A stretch of 36,766 nt of DNA. It comes from Pseudolabrys sp. (GTDB taxonomy: Bacteria > Pseudomonadota > Alphaproteobacteria > Rhizobiales > Xanthobacteraceae). The notes under the pieces were generated by a model that did no database searches, was not told where the DNA came from, and worked only from the letters and a program-made list of their open reading frames with translations. The translations under genes were made by a program, and so were the position numbers. The stretch spans positions 1 to 36,766 of the forward strand of contig JAUSBQ010000448.1 of NCBI GenBank assembly GCA_030651965.1, written 5' to 3'. Numbering within the stretch: position 1 is the first letter of the stretch; the number at the start of each line of letters is the position of its first letter. Shown here one piece after another: positions 34,080 through 36,766 of the stretch.

Positions 34080-34775
34080 TTAAACGGCAACGTGTTTCTT
34101 CAGGCTCTCTATGCTCAGGCCAGCCATGGTGCCTTCTTCGATAACCATTCCCTTGGAAAGCACGTAGTAGCGCTCGGCCACTTTGTGAACCAAACCGAAA
34201 TTCTGCTCGATCAGCAGAATACTGGTCCCTTGGTTGCCGAGATTGATGCAGAGATCGCCCAGCTCATCGACAATAACCGGCGCCAGCCCCTCACTGGGTT
34301 CATCAAGCACCAGAAGATCAGGATTGGACATCAACGCGCGGCCGATAGCCAACATCTGCTGCTGACCGCCGCTCATCGAAGTGCCTAGTTGCGATCGGCG
34401 TTCGCGCAGGATCGGGAATAGATCGAAGACCATTTCGACGTTCCAGGGACCCTTGCGGTCGACCGCCGCGCCGAGTTCAAGGTTTTCCAGAACCGTCAGA
34501 GTTGGGACAATCCGGCGGCCCTGTGGGACCACTGCGATGCCCGCTTTGGCCGCGGAGAAATGCCGGATGTGCGCCGGCCGCTGGCCATTCAAATCGATCA
34601 TTCCATTGCGTATGCGGGCGATGCCGAGGAACGAATTGACGACAGTGGTCTTGCCAACGCCGTTGCGGCCGAGAATGGCGACGCGCTCGCCCTTTGCGAC
34701 CGAAAGGCTGACGCCATGCAGCACATGCGCCTTGCCGTAGAATGAATCGACGTCTTTCAGGGTGAGCAGATTCAT
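34080..34775 (-). CDS. livF: Branched-chain amino acid-type ABC transporter ATP-binding protein LivF
   Basis: A 231-residue ATPase, the second of the Liv pair. Walker [10 protein letters not shown] is at 36-44; [12 protein letters not shown], the signature MSGGQQQML and Walker [12 protein letters not shown] follow. The EGLAP after the Walker B is characteristic of LivF. Such transporters often import carboxylic or aromatic acids rather than amino acids when embedded in CoA-catabolic clusters, as here. Its start overlaps the livG stop by 4 bp (ATGA, 34772-34775). Confidence 0.95.
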   Translation of the reverse strand: MNLLTLKDVDSFYGKAHVLHGVSLSVAKGERVAILGRNGVGKTTVVNSFLGIARIRNGMIDLNGQRPAHIRHFSAAKAGIAVVPQGRRIVPTLTVLENLELGAAVDRKGPWNVEMVFDLFPILRERRSQLGTSMSGGQQQMLAIGRALMSNPDLLVLDEPSEGLAPVIVDELGDLCINLGNQGTSILLIEQNFGLVHKVAERYYVLSKGMVIEEGTMAGLSIESLKKHVAV

Positions 34776-35479
34776 TTTGCTGCGCTGCCCAGATAAGCGC
34801 GAACGACCTCTTCGTTCGCCTGAATCTCCTTGGCCGCCCCTTCGGCCAGAATTTTTCCAAGGTGCATCACGGTGATGCGATCGCAGATCGCGAAGATCAC
34901 ATCCATGTCGTGGTCAACGATCAGAACCGTCACGCCCCACCGTTTGGTCAATTCTTTCAAGTGGCGCGACAGGATCAGCGATTCCTTGATCGACAGCCCG
35001 GCCGCCGGCTCGTCCAGCAACACCACGGGAGGGCGGCCGATCAACGCCAGCGCCAGATCGAGACGCCGCTGGTCGCCGTAGGAAATGTCGCCGGCGAACC
35101 GTTCGGCGAGATGGCCCAGTTCCAGCTCCTGCATCACTTCTTCGTCGGCGCCGCTCGCCGGGCTCGCCAGCGCGAGTTGTTCGGAAACCGTCAACTCCGG
35201 GAAGATGTTGGTTTTCTGAAACGACCGGCCAAGTCCGATCTTGCGGCGGTGCCGCGCGGCCATTCCATCAATCTGGCGGCCCAGGAGCGAGACGGCGCCG
35301 GCGGAGTATCCACCACCCCGGCCACAAATCAGGTCCATGAAGGTCGATTTGCCAGCCCCGTTCGGACCGATCAGCCCGCGGATCTCGCCCTTTTCCAATT
35401 CGATGGACACGTCGTCGACCGCGGTGAAGCCACCGTAGCGCCGCGTCATTCCTTGTGCGGACAGAACGATCTCGCTCAT
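34772..35479 (-). CDS. livG: Branched-chain amino acid-type ABC transporter ATP-binding protein LivG
   Basis: A 235-residue ATPase. Walker [10 protein letters not shown] is at 38-46, Q-loop around RSFQKTNIF, and the signature reads ISYGDQRRL, the LivG variant of LSGGQ. Walker [12 protein letters not shown] is followed by [11 protein letters not shown] with the switch His. Both ends overlap neighbours by 4 bp, with livM upstream (35476-35479) and livF downstream, showing one translational unit. It should pair with LivF in powering the LivHM channel. Confidence 0.95.
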   Translation of the reverse strand: MSEIVLSAQGMTRRYGGFTAVDDVSIELEKGEIRGLIGPNGAGKSTFMDLICGRGGGYSAGAVSLLGRQIDGMAARHRRKIGLGRSFQKTNIFPELTVSEQLALASPASGADEEVMQELELGHLAERFAGDISYGDQRRLDLALALIGRPPVVLLDEPAAGLSIKESLILSRHLKELTKRWGVTVLIVDHDMDVIFAICDRITVMHLGKILAEGAAKEIQANEEVVRAYLGSAAK

Positions 35480-36495
35480 GGCGCGCTTCCTTTCCGCAAG
35501 AGGCGGAATCCGCGCACCATCGAGCCTGCCAACCCGTTGGGCATCACGATGGTAACGACCATCAGAAGAATGCCGATAATCGCGGGCCAGTGTTCGGTGT
35601 AGTCGCCCGCGATATCCTTGAGTAGGAAGAATATCGCCGCGCCCACCATCGGTCCCCAGAGCACTTTCGGGCCGCCGATGAAGGCCATGATCAACGCTTC
35701 GCCGGACAAGCTCCAGTGCAATATTCCTGGCGTGACAAAGCCATTATAGAGCGAGAATAAAACGCCGGCGAGAGCCGCTATCTGCGCTGCGATGGCGTAG
35801 ATAATGGCACGCGGCACCAGCGTTTCGTATCCGATGAACCGTGCCCGCTCCTCGTTGTCGCGGATGCCCCGCGTGAGCAGGCCGAAGCGGCTGCGCGCAA
35901 CCAGCGCAAGCCCCACCATGACCAGGACCATCGCCACCCAGATTACCACCACCATTGTGCGCGGCTGCTGAAAAATCAGGATATCGATGCCGAACAGTTT
36001 ATTCGGAAACTTCACCTCGAGTCCGTCGTCGCCATTCGCCACGTCGCGCCATTTGATGAAGACTTCATGCACCGCCTGCGCGATCGCCAGCGTCAACATC
36101 GAAAATGCAAGGTGCGGCAGCCGCACGATCAGCATGCCAAAAAGGAACGCCAGCATTGGCGGAATGATGAGTGCCAGCACAATCGACGCCTCGGCGCTGA
36201 CGAACCCGAAGCGGCTGTTCACAGCGACGATGTATGCGGCAAGTCCGAAATATCCCGCTTGGCCGAAACTGGTCAGGCCGTTCTGCCGGAACAGAAAGCC
36301 AACGCTAGTGGCAAGCATTGCATTGACTGTCGCCTGCATAAGGAGTGTCAGAACGAGGGTCGAAGCAATAACGAATGGCAGCGAGAAGCCAACCGCGATG
36401 GCCGCGGCTCCGAGGGCGAAGATCATCGTGACGCCCTTGAGCGATTGCCCAGGCTTGGCGACCAAAACGGATTGATTGAACGAGGTGTCGGCCAC
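35476..36495 (-). CDS. livM: Branched-chain amino acid-type ABC transporter permease LivM
   Basis: A 339-residue inner-membrane permease with about eight or nine hydrophobic segments. Typical LivM features are QNGLTSFGQAGYFGLAAY, RSRFGLLTRGIRDNEERA (the coupling loop to the ATPase) and EALIMAFIGGPKVLWGPMVGA. The GTG start at 36495 follows the livH stop by one base, with GGGAGC upstream. It forms the membrane channel with LivH. Confidence 0.95.
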   Translation of the reverse strand: MADTSFNQSVLVAKPGQSLKGVTMIFALGAAAIAVGFSLPFVIASTLVLTLLMQATVNAMLATSVGFLFRQNGLTSFGQAGYFGLAAYIVAVNSRFGFVSAEASIVLALIIPPMLAFLFGMLIVRLPHLAFSMLTLAIAQAVHEVFIKWRDVANGDDGLEVKFPNKLFGIDILIFQQPRTMVVVIWVAMVLVMVGLALVARSRFGLLTRGIRDNEERARFIGYETLVPRAIIYAIAAQIAALAGVLFSLYNGFVTPGILHWSLSGEALIMAFIGGPKVLWGPMVGAAIFFLLKDIAGDYTEHWPAIIGILLMVVTIVMPNGLAGSMVRGFRLLRKGSAP

Positions 36496-36496
36496 G

Positions 36497-36766
36497 TCAG
36501 CTCCCCGCCTTCACGAGACCCTCGGGCCGGAAGATGAGAACCACAACCATGATCAGGAGCGGAATGAGCGAGGCAACCTCGGGAAAATAGGCAACGCCGA
36601 GATTGTGCGACTGACCGATCAACATCGCCGCGATGAACGCACCGGTGAAGCTGGTCAGCCCACCTGTCACGACGACAATGAAGCAATCAATCAGAATGTA
36701 GCTGCCCATCGACGGTGACAATGCCAGCAGCGGCGCCGACACCACGCCGGCGAGACCCGCCAGGCC
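36497..36766 (-). CDS. livH: Branched-chain amino acid-type ABC transporter permease LivH, C-terminal part
   Basis: The last 89 residues of a LivH permease; the N-terminal part lies beyond the right edge. It shows ALSPSMGSYILIDCFIVVVTGG, the GSFTGA-like LTSFTGAFIAAMLIG and the ending LIFRPEGLVK, all characteristic of LivH C-termini. The frame is open to the edge. The solute-binding LivK, if present, would be outside the window. Confidence 0.9.
   Translation of the reverse strand, partial: GLAGLAGVVSAPLLALSPSMGSYILIDCFIVVVTGGLTSFTGAFIAAMLIGQSHNLGVAYFPEVASLIPLLIMVVVLIFRPEGLVKAGS

Overview
The window is GC-rich bacterial DNA, gene-dense, with short gaps, many 4-bp stop/start overlaps and frequent GTG/TTG starts. 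The gene content suggests an alphaproteobacterium of the Hyphomicrobiales (Bradyrhizobium/Rhodopseudomonas/Xanthobacteraceae-like). Pointers are the XRE regulator type, the BadH-like dehydrogenase, the AliA-like acyl-CoA ligase and the Liv-type ABC transporter next to CoA-ester catabolic genes. This placement is inference from gene content, not from a marker gene. No rRNA, tRNA, CRISPR array or insertion sequence was seen.

Region 1 (1-4289): a minus-strand operon encodes a two-domain GNAT-like protein, an isochorismatase-family hydrolase, an 84-residue unknown protein and, after 59 bp, the start of an MHS-type MFS transporter that runs off the left edge. A LysR regulator is divergent from the operon and is followed by an XRE regulator.

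Region 2 (4290-22621): a complete alpha-glucan/trehalose locus. The plus strand carries glgP, glgE, a treS-maltokinase fusion, glgB, glgX, treZ and treY. malQ lies on the minus strand between glgP and glgE. Together these enzymes can turn trehalose into branched alpha-glucan (TreS, maltokinase, GlgE, GlgB), and turn glucan back into trehalose (GlgX, TreY, TreZ) or glucose-1-phosphate (GlgP), with MalQ reshuffling short chains. No glgA, glgC or otsA is present. A perfect dyad overlapping a -10-like box lies between malQ and glgE, and a strong stem-loop lies upstream of glgP.

Region 3 (22622-26907): single genes with no clear common theme. They are an RraA/HMG-aldolase-like protein, an orphan PotA/FbpC-like ABC ATPase, a UDP-glucuronate decarboxylase and an MBL-fold hydrolase.

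Region 4 (27042-36766): a long minus-strand CoA-ester catabolic region. Read 5' to 3' on the minus strand it has livH (partial), livM, livG, livF, an enoyl-CoA hydratase-like gene, an acyl-CoA ligase, a quinone oxidoreductase, a 309-bp gap, a TetR regulator, and then a hydratase, a BadH-like SDR and another hydratase-like gene. Two TTGAA-N6-TTCAA dyads, 22 bp apart and overlapping a possible promoter, precede the last three genes and are the likely TetR operators. The set resembles uptake and activation of a carboxylic acid, perhaps alicyclic, followed by beta-oxidation-like steps. The substrate cannot be read from the sequence.
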